From Bifidobacterium ramosum (lineage in GTDB: Bacteria; Actinomycetota; Actinomycetes; Actinomycetales; Bifidobacteriaceae), in NCBI RefSeq assembly GCF_009299505.1, contig NZ_WBSM01000013.1, forward strand, positions 34,673-98,672: a DNA stretch of 64,000 nucleotides. The letters run 5' to 3'. Every line of letters starts with the position of its first letter. The first letter of the stretch is position 1. The notes beneath the pieces are model-generated. The model was not told where the DNA came from. It was given only the letters and a program-made list of their open reading frames with translations, and ran no database searches. Below, piece by piece: positions 17,222-25,312 of the stretch. The position numbers and the translations under genes are program-made.

Positions 17222-17953
17222 TTACAGCGCGCTGACGCCGCCGTCGACGTGGATGGTTTCGGCGTTCATGAAGCCGTTGCGCATCAGGAACAGGTAGGCG
17301 TCCGCGACTTCGCCGACGGTGCCGAGACGCTTGAGGGGGTTGACGTTGGTCATCTGCGCGGTTTGCGCCGCAAGCTGGTCCGGCGTCAGATCACGCCACA
17401 GTCCGGTCGGCGTCCACCACGGTGCCACAGCGTTCACTCGCACGCGCGGCGCCACCTCGATCGCAAGTCCCTGCGTCAGTGTTTCGATCGCCTGATTGCC
17501 GAGCACCGCACCTGACGCGTTATACGGGCGGCCGCCGGAGCCGGCGGTCAGCGTCAGCGATCCGCCGTCGGCAATATGCGGCAGCACCGTCCGCGCGATG
17601 CGCAGCGCGACGAGATACTTGCCATCCACCGCCGTACGCACGGCATCCTCGCTGTTATCCAGAAATCCGCCGCCCATCGCGCCGCCCATCATCGACACCA
17701 CGTGATCGAACGGATCATGCGCTTCGATGAACCGTTTCAGTTGCGTCGCGTCCGTCGCGTCCAGTGAGTCCGCAGTAACCGAATCGGCCGAACTGAACGA
17801 GCCGAGCGTCGACTTGGCGGCCGCGGCATGTTCAGTCGACCGGCCGATCACCGCGACCTGCGCGCCGTACTGCAGCGCCTGCCGTGCGATTTCCAACCCG
17901 AAACCAGACGTGCCGCCGATGACAAGTATGCGGCTGCCGTTGAGCGATGCCAT
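17222..17953 (-). CDS. Atypical short-chain dehydrogenase/reductase-fold protein
   Basis: A 243-residue Rossmann-fold protein. The cofactor-binding GGTSGFG is at the N-terminus, and the IGRS segment after beta-2 resembles NADP-preferring members. The usual catalytic YxxxK is not present: the aligned helix reads ASGAVLGNQAIETLTQGLA. The same replacement is known in a subgroup of SDR proteins resembling PRK07041. It may therefore be a nucleotide-binding sensor or use other residues for catalysis. AAGGAGGA precedes the ATG. It is transcribed towards GH43 and has no obvious operon partner. Confidence 0.8.
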   Translation of the reverse strand: MASLNGSRILVIGGTSGFGLEIARQALQYGAQVAVIGRSTEHAAAAKSTLGSFSSADSVTADSLDATDATQLKRFIEAHDPFDHVVSMMGGAMGGGFLDNSEDAVRTAVDGKYLVALRIARTVLPHIADGGSLTLTAGSGGRPYNASGAVLGNQAIETLTQGLAIEVAPRVRVNAVAPWWTPTGLWRDLTPDQLAAQTAQMTNVNPLKRLGTVGEVADAYLFLMRNGFMNAETIHVDGGVSAL

Positions 17954-18147
17954 TCGGTCCTCCTTGATTTATGGACTGTCCGTGGGACGTTTTTCACAGG
18001 TTGTCTCATGGGCTGCCCTGTGGATGGCGCGGTGATGCGTCACGTTCATCCTTCCCCTTCATCCTTCCTTTCCTGACGGACATACTTTGCGGATGCACGT
18101 GCCTGTAGCCTCTCGCCTCCTTAAACCTCTCAATCTCCTGGCTTCTC

Positions 18148-18195
18148 AACGGACATACAGCCGATTTGCCGGTCGGAATCGGCTGTATGTCCGTT
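18148..18195. repeat. 48-bp palindromic repeat (family B), copy 6
   Basis: Perfect consensus arms around TTGCCGGTCGGA. Flanking CTC and GAG also pair, extending the stem to 21 bp. Otherwise 17954-18277 shows no feature. Confidence 0.95.
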
Positions 18196-18277
18196 GAGGG
18201 GGTGAGACCGGGGGGGGCGAGGAACAGACTGCGGCGAGGTCTAGCGCGACACTCGTGGTCTGCCCGTTCGAGAAAGC

Positions 18278-18311
18278 AAAAGGGCTGGAACCATTCGGTT
18301 CCAGCCCTTTC
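18278..18311 (-). terminator. Intrinsic terminator of the tRNA-Leu gene
   Basis: AAAGGGCTGGAACC pairs with GGTTCCAGCCCTTT around ATTCGG-type loop bases. On the minus strand the stem follows the tRNA by 7 nt and is followed by a T-rich stretch. Confidence 0.85.
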
Positions 18312-18318
18312 TTGCTGG

Positions 18319-18401
18319 TGCGAGTGGGGGGAGTTGAACCCCCACGAGCATACACTCACTGCCACCTGAAGACAGCGCGTCTACCATTCCGCCACACTCG
18401 C
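18319..18401 (-). tRNA. tRNA-Leu (CAG)
   Basis: Reading the minus strand, GCGAGTG forms the acceptor stem with CACTCGC. The D-arm contains GGCGGAATGGTAGACGC. The anticodon stem CTGTC/GGCAG encloses loop TTCAGGT (anticodon CAG). A long variable arm of the class II type follows, then T-arm GGGGGTTCAACTCCCCC. No CCA is encoded. Length 83 nt. Confidence 0.95.
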
Positions 18402-18604
18402 AGACAATCGACTAACTTACACCCGACCTGCGATTTGCGCCACTTCGGCGTGTCGCGGTGTGAGCGTCGTGCGCGATGAGCGGCATGGGTTGCGTGTGTA
18501 CGGCCATGACTCCAGTGTTTCCGCCGTTTTCGGCGCGTCGTGTGGGGGTGCCTGTCTGTATGGTGAAACCGTATCGTCCAAGTTTTATGGGGTGGAAAGA
18601 CGCA

Positions 18605-18880
18605 ATGAATCGGCTGCAGTCTCGGTCACGGTGCATGACGCTGATGATCGTCATGGTGGTATGCGCAGCCATATTACTGCTCTGCGCGTGGGTTGCGACG
18701 GCCATGCTGGTCGCCGTCGCCGCAAGCGTCGTCGGCCTGTGCTCGTTGCGCGAGTGCCGCATCTGCCATCGATTCGATACGTTAATTCGGACCGATGCGT
18801 ACGGTCCGATCTGCCCGACCTGCCAGCGGATGATTCTCGAAGGACGTCAGCAGGAGTTGTTGGAGCGGCGGATCGGCTGA
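18605..18880 (+). CDS. Small membrane protein with zinc-ribbon-like cysteines
   Basis: A 91-residue protein not assigned to a family. Residues 10-45 form one long or two short hydrophobic segments (MTLMIVMVVCAAILLLCAW, then ATAMLVAVAASVVGL). A cytoplasmic-looking tail carries CRICHRF and CPTC about 21 residues apart, a CxxC pair that could bind zinc. The ATG at 18605 follows GGAAAGA; the frame is open further upstream without a comparable ribosome site. Confidence 0.6.
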   Translation: MNRLQSRSRCMTLMIVMVVCAAILLLCAWVATAMLVAVAASVVGLCSLRECRICHRFDTLIRTDAYGPICPTCQRMILEGRQQELLERRIG

Positions 18881-19195
18881 AGTCTGTGGCGGGGAGGCCG
18901 CGTATCCCTGAGGCTCCCCTCAGTCAGCTGCGCTGCCAGCTCCCCTCATAGAGGGGAGCCATGCCTGAGCCGGTCCGCGTCTGGAGCGGCAAGACGGCTC
19001 GTCCTGCAACTGCGGACGGCCTTTGGCTGTCTGTTTGTGGACTCGCCTGCCGGCTCGTACATTGCCTACAAACCGCTCTGCGGTTTGCGTTACGGCAATG
19101 TCCTCATAGAGGGGAGCCATGCCTGCGAGCTGGTCCGTGCCGGGGTGGCAAGAGGTCTTCTCTCACGGAAAGGAGCAGCGCCTGACGGTGCGGAG
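18881..19195. repeat. Non-coding interval with a 24-bp direct repeat
   Basis: The 24-bp sequence beginning CCTCATAGAGGGGAGCC occurs at 18944-18967 and 19102-19125, 158 bp apart. GGCTCCCCTC at 18912 can pair with GAGGGGAGCC at 18951. The interval between the copies resembles no recognisable gene and may be a decayed fragment. Confidence 0.6.
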
Positions 19196-20863
19196 CTACC
19201 AGCACGCGATGTTGCTGTCGGTACGCGACTCGGTTCCTCCGACCAGCGATACGCCGCCGTCCGGCATCCAACCGTCGCCGTCCACTCGCATAATCATCTG
19301 GCCGCGACCGAAATCAGCCGTTTCCAATCCGACCGTGACCTCATGTCCGCGCCGCGCCAGCTCCCGCGCAATCGCATCGTCGAACCGCGTCTCCACGCGC
19401 ATCGCATTGCCGTGATCCCACCGCCAGCGCGGTGCGTCGAGCGCCTGCTGCGGGTCCATCCCGAAATCGATCGCGTTCATCGCCACCTGCACATGTCCCT
19501 GCGGCTGCATGTACGCGCCCATCACGCCGAACGGCCCGACCGGCCGCCCATCACGCATCAGGAATCCCGGAATAATCGTGTGATATGTACGCTTGCCCGG
19601 CTTGAGCGCGTTCGCCCGCGCCGGATCGAGCGCAAAATCGGCCCCGCGATTCTGCAACGAAATGCCCGTCCCCGGCACGACGATCCCCGACCCGAATCCC
19701 ATGTAATTCGACTGGATGTACGACACCATGTTGCCCTCGCCGTCCGCACAGCACAGGTACACCGTGCCCGAACTCGACGGCGTGCGCGTCGTACGCACTT
19801 CGGCCGTCTCGCCGATCAGCCGCGCCTTCTCCTCGCCGTACTCGGGCGTAAGATACCGCGCGTAGTCGAACCCGGTGTCGTCCGGATCGCTGACCGTGTC
19901 GAACGCGTCCGCGAACGCGAGTTTGATCGCCTCGATCTGCCGGTGGTACGTGAGCGTGCGATCATCATGCGTGACGTCGAAGTTACGCATGATGTTCAGC
20001 GCCATGAGCGCGACGATGCCCTGCCCGTTCGGCGGAATCTCGCACACCTGCCAACCGTCGCGATAGTTGAGCCGCATCGGGTCTACCCAGCGCGGCGCGT
20101 ACGAGGCCAGATCGTCGTACCGCAGGTAGCCGCCGGCTTTGCGGCTCGCCTGATCGATCGCATGCGCGAGGTCTCCCCCGTAGAACGAGCGCGCGTTGGT
20201 CGCGCCGATGTCGGTCAGCGAGTCCGCGTGATCGGGCAGCGTGACGATCTCGCCGGCGGCCGGCGTGCGCTGGTCGGCGCCGCGTGTGAACGTGCGGAAC
20301 CATTCGTCGAACCGGCCGTCGTCGTTGTGCCGTCGGTAACTGTCGGCGCCGCGCCGCCACCAGTACGCGAGATTCGGATTAACCGCGTAGCCGTTACGGG
20401 CGTAGTCGATGGCCGGCGCGAGATCGTCGGAGAGCGATAGTCGACCGTAGCGTTCGTTGAGCGCGGCCCATGCGGCGGGCGCGCCAGGCACGGTGACCGG
20501 CGTCCATCCGAGATACGGCATGCGACCGTTCGCCGTGGCATGACCGTCCGCGACGACGCGCTCGATGGAGATGCCTCGCGGAGCAGGGCCGCTCGAGTTG
20601 AGGCCGACGAGCCGCTGTTCGCGGGCGCTCCATGCGATGCAGAACGCGTCCGATCCGATGCCGTTCGACGTCGGCTCGACCACGGTGAGTGCGGCCGCGG
20701 CGGCGACGGCTGCGTCGAACGCGTTGCCGCCCTTGAGGATGACCTGCAGGCCGGCCGCGGAGGCCTGCGGCTCGGAACAGTTGACCATCGCGCGGTTCGC
20801 GTAGATCGGGTAACGCTGGGACGGATACCGCTGTGTGAGCGGATCGAATGTTGCGGATGTCAT
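19196..20863 (-). CDS. Gamma-glutamyltransferase family protein
   Basis: A 555-residue N-terminal nucleophile hydrolase. Signature regions are visible: ASAAGLQVILKGGNAFDAAV at the N-terminus, and SGTVYLCCADGEGNMVSYIQ, where the Thr after SG corresponds to the autoprocessing nucleophile at the start of the small subunit. MGFGSGIVVPGTGISLQNRG follows in the small subunit. No signal peptide is present, unlike secreted GGT, so it probably acts in the cytoplasm on glutathione-like or gamma-glutamyl compounds. The ATG at 20863 has no strong ribosome site; the frame stays open upstream to 20941 but those residues are basic and unlike the family. Confidence 0.85.
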   Translation of the reverse strand: MTSATFDPLTQRYPSQRYPIYANRAMVNCSEPQASAAGLQVILKGGNAFDAAVAAAAALTVVEPTSNGIGSDAFCIAWSAREQRLVGLNSSGPAPRGISIERVVADGHATANGRMPYLGWTPVTVPGAPAAWAALNERYGRLSLSDDLAPAIDYARNGYAVNPNLAYWWRRGADSYRRHNDDGRFDEWFRTFTRGADQRTPAAGEIVTLPDHADSLTDIGATNARSFYGGDLAHAIDQASRKAGGYLRYDDLASYAPRWVDPMRLNYRDGWQVCEIPPNGQGIVALMALNIMRNFDVTHDDRTLTYHRQIEAIKLAFADAFDTVSDPDDTGFDYARYLTPEYGEEKARLIGETAEVRTTRTPSSSGTVYLCCADGEGNMVSYIQSNYMGFGSGIVVPGTGISLQNRGADFALDPARANALKPGKRTYHTIIPGFLMRDGRPVGPFGVMGAYMQPQGHVQVAMNAIDFGMDPQQALDAPRWRWDHGNAMRVETRFDDAIARELARRGHEVTVGLETADFGRGQMIMRVDGDGWMPDGGVSLVGGTESRTDSNIACW

Positions 20864-20936
20864 GTGTCCATTATCGCGCCGACGTGCCCTGTCTGGTCGG
20901 CGTATGTGGATCGCGTCGCTATGATTGATCGGTTTC

Positions 20937-20981
20937 ATCACTCAGTGCGCGCGATCGGCTCGGGTGCGCGCACCGAGTGAT
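20937..20981. repeat. 45-bp palindromic repeat (family C), copy 1
   Basis: ATCACTCAGTGCGCGC and GCGCGCACCGAGTGAT around a 13-nt loop. It lies between the divergent starts-and-ends of the GGT and tgt genes with copy 2. Confidence 0.93.
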
Positions 20982-20999
20982 GAATACGGGGCGCCGAAC

Positions 21000-21044
21000 A
21001 TCACTCAGTGCGCGCCGGTGTCGAGATTGCGCGCACTGAGTGAC
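21000..21044. repeat. 45-bp palindromic repeat (family C), copy 2
   Basis: ATCACTCAGTGCGCGC and GCGCGCACTGAGTGAC around a 13-nt loop of different sequence, 63 bp after copy 1. Confidence 0.93.
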
Positions 21045-21099
21045 ATTTGGACGCCGGCCGGTTGTGTGTAGACAAGGGTTGCCCGTGTGCGGACGATGA

Positions 21100-22425
21100 T
21101 CAGCCGCGAGAACCGTGCGCGTAGAAGCGCGCGAGCGTCGCGTCGCGGAACTCGTCGAAGTAGCCGCCGTCGATCGACTCGCGGATGTCGTCGAGCAGCT
21201 TGATGAAGAAGTGCTCGTTGTGGATCGTCGCCAGCGTGAATCCGTTGAACTCGCGGGCGCGCAGCAGATGATCGACGTACGCCTTCGAGTAATGCGTGCA
21301 CGTGTAGCAGTCGCAGCCCTCCTCGAGCGGGCCGAAATCGGTCTTGAACTCGGCGCGCTTGACGTTGTAGCGCCCGTCGCGCGTGAAGATCGCGCCGTTG
21401 CGGCCGCATCGCGCCGGCGCCACGCAGTCGAACGTGTCGCCGCCGTTCTCCACGCACGCGAAGATGTCGTCCACCGCGGCGATGCCGAGCACGTGGCGCG
21501 GACGGCTCTCCGGCATCGCATCGCAGATCCACGCGCAGGTGTCGCCGATGATCCGCTTCTCGATTGCACCGCCGATGCCCACGCCGTCGAAGTCCAGCGA
21601 CGCGATCTGCTCGGCCGCGTGCCGGCGTAGATCCTCGTAGTTCGCGCCCTGCACCACGCCGTACAACGCCTGATACGGCTTGCCCAAACGTTCCGCAGTC
21701 AATCGCTGGTGTTCCGCGACGCACCGCTGCGCCCAACGGTACGTGCGCTCGACCGACTGTTCCTGATACCGCCGCGTGTTCATCAGCGTGGTCAGCTCGT
21801 CGAACGCAAACATGATGTCCGCGCCGATCTTGTGCTGAATGCCCATCGAAATCTCCGCACTGAACCGGTGCAGCGAGCCGTTGAGCGGCGACTTGAACGT
21901 CACGCCGTCCTCGTCCACGAACGCAAGCCGTTCCTTGCCGTCCGCGATCACGTCGTCCGACTTCATGCCGGTCACGTCCATCGCGAGCGTCTTCTTGAAC
22001 CCCGCGCCCAGCGAGAGCACCTGGAACCCGCCCGAATCGGTGAACGTTGGGCCGTCCCAGTTCATGAACTTCGCAAGGCCGCCCGCAGCATCGAGCACGT
22101 CCTCGCCCGGCCGCTCGTACAGGTGGAAGGCGTTCGACAGCATGCACTGCGCGCCCTCCGCCCGCATCGTCTCCGGCAGTACGGCCTTCATCGCGGCCTG
22201 CGTGGCGACCGGCACGAACGCGGGCGTATGGATGTCGCCATGCGGCGTGTGCAGGATGCCGGTACGGCCGTAGCGCGCGCCGCCGCGGCCCTTGCCGTCC
22301 GCCGCGTCGGGCAGACGGGTGATCGTCTCGAAGCCGAACGCGCTGCGGTCACCGGGCTTGCCGGGCGCCGCGCCGCGCGGATGCTCCACCAGATTCGTCG
22401 GATTCGTGTGCTCAGGATTCGTCAT
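21100..22425 (-). CDS. tgt: Queuine/preQ1 tRNA-ribosyltransferase
   Basis: A 441-residue TIM-barrel enzyme that exchanges guanine 34 for a queuosine precursor in tRNAs with GUN anticodons. FTDSGGFQVLSL contains the general acid/base Asp, GVGIGGAIEK precedes the nucleophile region, and CDCYTCTHYSKAYVDHLLR carries the zinc-binding cysteines with a following His in TIHNEHFF. An N-terminal extension of about 45 residues precedes the core. The ATG at 22425 lies in a good position for AGAGTGA; the longer frame to 22569 would run into the divergent htrA promoter region. Confidence 0.95.
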   Translation of the reverse strand: MTNPEHTNPTNLVEHPRGAAPGKPGDRSAFGFETITRLPDAADGKGRGGARYGRTGILHTPHGDIHTPAFVPVATQAAMKAVLPETMRAEGAQCMLSNAFHLYERPGEDVLDAAGGLAKFMNWDGPTFTDSGGFQVLSLGAGFKKTLAMDVTGMKSDDVIADGKERLAFVDEDGVTFKSPLNGSLHRFSAEISMGIQHKIGADIMFAFDELTTLMNTRRYQEQSVERTYRWAQRCVAEHQRLTAERLGKPYQALYGVVQGANYEDLRRHAAEQIASLDFDGVGIGGAIEKRIIGDTCAWICDAMPESRPRHVLGIAAVDDIFACVENGGDTFDCVAPARCGRNGAIFTRDGRYNVKRAEFKTDFGPLEEGCDCYTCTHYSKAYVDHLLRAREFNGFTLATIHNEHFFIKLLDDIRESIDGGYFDEFRDATLARFYAHGSRG

Positions 22426-22663
22426 GTGATTCACTCTAGGCGAAGCCCCGTAACGGACGCGCGAAGACGCGGCAACCCCGGGTTTGCAACGCTTGCGCGA
22501 CGCATTGCGAAGGTCGGCAGCAAACTTGATTGTTTCTTCCAACGAACATTCAGGAAACTTCCAGAGCAAGTATCTTTACTCTTAGGTAGCAGTTCACCGG
22601 ATCCCATACGCGGGCGCCGCGCGCGACGCGATGCGAGGCCCGGCAACAACCTAAGGAGCAGCA

Positions 22664-24745
22664 ATGGCTGAAGAGAACAACAACGACTGGAACGCCGCGA
22701 ACGGCACCCAGTCCGCGCAGTCGCAGGGCGACGCGCAGCAGGCCTCGCCTGCGCAGACGGCCGCAGGGCAGAACAGCAGCGACCCGGCCGCAACAACCGT
22801 TATCCCCACCAACGAAGGCGAACAGCCGACCGTGACGATGCCGACGATGCCGGCCGCCCCGACCACCGGCGACGCCGTGCATACCGACGTGCCGAACTAT
22901 GCGGCCGCGGCCGGCGAAAGCACGGTCGTGTCGTCCGCACCGACCGCATCGCCGTACGTGTCGTCCGAATCGCCCACGTCGTCGTCGACTTCCGCGGGTT
23001 CCGCGGGTTCCGCGGCGTCTGGATCGGATCAGCCGACGCAGCAGTACCGTCCGGCGCCCGAATACGGCGCGTACGGTCCGACGCCGACCCAGACCCAGCC
23101 CGCCGGTCAGCCCGCGGCCAACGGCCAGTCCGCACAGCAGAACCAGCCGTTCGGCGGACTGTTCGGCAACCCGTTCGGCGGCGCGAACCAGAACGCGAAC
23201 GGCCAGAACGGTGCGCAGAACGCGAACGGCCAGAACACGAACCGCAACCCGTTCGGCAACCCGTTCCTCGCCGGTCAGTCCGGTCAGGGCCAGCCGCAGC
23301 AGAACCAGCAGACCCCCAACGCCGCGCCGCAAGGCGGCCAGCAGCCGCCGTTCCCGCCGTACGGCAACCCGTTCGGCCCGGCCAACAACGGTCAGCCCGG
23401 ACAGCCGGGTCAGCCGTCCGCCAAGAACGGCAACAAGACCGCCAACGGCATCGTGATCGGCGTCGTCGCGGCGCTCGTGTCCGCCGCGCTGTGCCTCGGC
23501 GTCGGCTACTACGGCCTGACCAGCGGCTGGGTCACCGTCCCGAACTCCAGCTCGCTGACCAGCGTCAACTCGAACAAGTCCGGCTCCGGCTCGGCCACCA
23601 CCAAGAGCGGCGAAGCCGTCGACTGGGCGTCCGTCGCATCCAGCGTGTCCGACTCCGTCGTGTCCATCACCACCACGCTGAGCAACGGCGAAGCGAAGGG
23701 CTCCGGCGCGATCATCGACACCGAAGGCCACATCGTGACCAACAACCACGTGATCTCCGGCGCCCAGTCCATCGCCGTCACCCTCGCGAACGGCAACATG
23801 TACAGCGCGCAGGTCGTCGGCACCGACACCACCACCGACCTCGCCGTACTCAAGCTCGACAACGCGCCGAGCGACCTCAAGGCCGTCGAATTCGCCGACT
23901 CCGACAGCCTCGCGGTCGGCGAGGCCGTGATGGCCATCGGCAACCCGCTCGGCTACGACGACACCGCCACCACCGGCATCGTCTCCGCGCTCAACCGCCC
24001 GGTGACCGTGACCGACGACAACAACAACCAGATCGTCACCAACGCCGTACAGATCGACGCGGCCATCAACCCCGGCAACTCGGGCGGCCCGACGTTCAAC
24101 GGCGCCGGCCAGGTGATCGGCATCAACTCGTCCATCGCGTCCACCGCCAGCTCGTCCGAGTCGGCCGGCTCGATCGGCATCGGCTTCGCCATCCCGGCGA
24201 ACCTCGTCAAGCGCGTCGCTAGCGAAATCATCAAGAACGGCTCCGTCAAGCACGTCGCGCTTGGCGTGGTCGTCTCCACCGACACCGTGACCGCCGACGG
24301 CGTGACCCGCTCCGGCGCGAAGATCACCACCCCGTCCACCGGCGGCTCCGCAGTCGTCTCCGGCGGCCCGGCGGACAAGGCCGGGCTCAAGGCCGGCGAC
24401 ACGATCGTCGCGTTCAACGGCAACGCGGTCAACAGCCACTACGCGCTGCTCGGCTTCGTGCGCGCCGCGGCCCTCGGCGACAAGGCCACGCTCACCATCG
24501 TGCGCGACGGCAAGACCATGGACGTCGAGGTGACACTCGACCAGGAGGAGTCGTCGGTGAACGGCTCGTCCAGCTCCGGCTCGAACGGCTCGTCGAACGG
24601 CAACTCCGACGGCAACGGGTCGAACAACGGCAACGGGTCCGGTAACGGTTCGAACGGCTATGGCAACGGATCCAACGGTAACGGCAACAGCGACGGCGGC
24701 ACCGGGGATGACGGCGGGTTCTCCGATCCGTTCGGCCTGTGGTAA
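22664..24745 (+). CDS. HtrA/DegP-like membrane-anchored serine protease
   Basis: A 693-residue envelope protease. Residues 1-260 are low-complexity (Ala/Gln/Pro/Asn-rich, with repeated NPFG-type motifs) and should be cytoplasmic; one membrane helix (IVIGVVAALVSAALCLGVG) follows. The trypsin-like domain has the triad His362 (TNNHVI), Asp392 (TTDLAVLK) and Ser473 (NPGNSGGP). A PDZ domain occupies about 545-640, and a Ser/Gly/Asn-rich tail closes the protein. This is the usual actinobacterial layout for degrading misfolded envelope proteins. CTAAGGAGCAGC precedes the ATG. A family D hairpin with a T-run lies shortly downstream and may terminate the transcript. Confidence 0.93.
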   Translation: MAEENNNDWNAANGTQSAQSQGDAQQASPAQTAAGQNSSDPAATTVIPTNEGEQPTVTMPTMPAAPTTGDAVHTDVPNYAAAAGESTVVSSAPTASPYVSSESPTSSSTSAGSAGSAASGSDQPTQQYRPAPEYGAYGPTPTQTQPAGQPAANGQSAQQNQPFGGLFGNPFGGANQNANGQNGAQNANGQNTNRNPFGNPFLAGQSGQGQPQQNQQTPNAAPQGGQQPPFPPYGNPFGPANNGQPGQPGQPSAKNGNKTANGIVIGVVAALVSAALCLGVGYYGLTSGWVTVPNSSSLTSVNSNKSGSGSATTKSGEAVDWASVASSVSDSVVSITTTLSNGEAKGSGAIIDTEGHIVTNNHVISGAQSIAVTLANGNMYSAQVVGTDTTTDLAVLKLDNAPSDLKAVEFADSDSLAVGEAVMAIGNPLGYDDTATTGIVSALNRPVTVTDDNNNQIVTNAVQIDAAINPGNSGGPTFNGAGQVIGINSSIASTASSSESAGSIGIGFAIPANLVKRVASEIIKNGSVKHVALGVVVSTDTVTADGVTRSGAKITTPSTGGSAVVSGGPADKAGLKAGDTIVAFNGNAVNSHYALLGFVRAAALGDKATLTIVRDGKTMDVEVTLDQEESSVNGSSSSGSNGSSNGNSDGNGSNNGNGSGNGSNGYGNGSNGNGNSDGGTGDDGGFSDPFGLW

Positions 24746-24783
24746 ACCGCGGGGCGCCAGTCGTGAACGTCCCTGAACGGGCG

Positions 24784-25010
24784 TAAGTCAAACGACCGTA
24801 AAGCAAGCGGGCGTAGATCAGACGACTGCAACTCAAACGACCGTAAGTCAACAGTATCGTGATGATCATGTTGACTTACGGTCGTTTTTGTATGCGCAGA
24901 CGACCGTAACTCAATACGATCACGACGATGATGTTGAGTTACGGTCGTTGTTGGGGCCGTGGACGACCGTAACTCAATGGGAGGGATGCATTGTTGTTGA
25001 GTTACGGTCT
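24784..25010. repeat. Cluster of family D palindromes (three clear units plus a decayed one)
   Basis: Unit 1 (24836-24886) has arms AACGACCGTAAGTCAAC / GTTGACTTACGGTCGTT around 17 nt. Units 2 (24900-24948) and 3 (24963-25010) have arms ACGACCGTAACTCAA / TTGAGTTACGGTCGT, each with a 19-nt loop of different sequence. A degraded unit precedes them from 24784. Unit 1 is followed by TTTTT and may terminate htrA. Confidence 0.92.
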
Positions 25011-25312
25011 TCTGCGGATGACCGGGCGTCGGTTGGGCGTTGGCCGGATGCCGGTTGGACGCAGGTTGGTTCCTCGATGATTCACGAAGTCGCGGGGCCC
25101 CGGCATCATGGGAAACGTCATAACTGAAGATGTCATTTTTACGCCGTGTATCGGATGATCGCGTGGGGCGTCGCACGAGGTGCGTGTGACGTTCGGCAAC
25201 GTCGCCGGTGGGTTAACAAGGCGTGACCGAACTGCCGATCGAGGCCGGTCACGCGTCTGCATACCCGCGTCGCCGCCGCGATCGACTCCGTATGCGAGCG
25301 TAAGGAGTAATG
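25011..25312. other. Gene-free region upstream of the metal ATPase
   Basis: No credible coding frame. GCGTGACCG (25221) and CGGTCACGC (25246) form a 9-bp inverted repeat with a 16-bp centre about 60 bp before the ATPase start, a possible operator. Confidence 0.5.
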
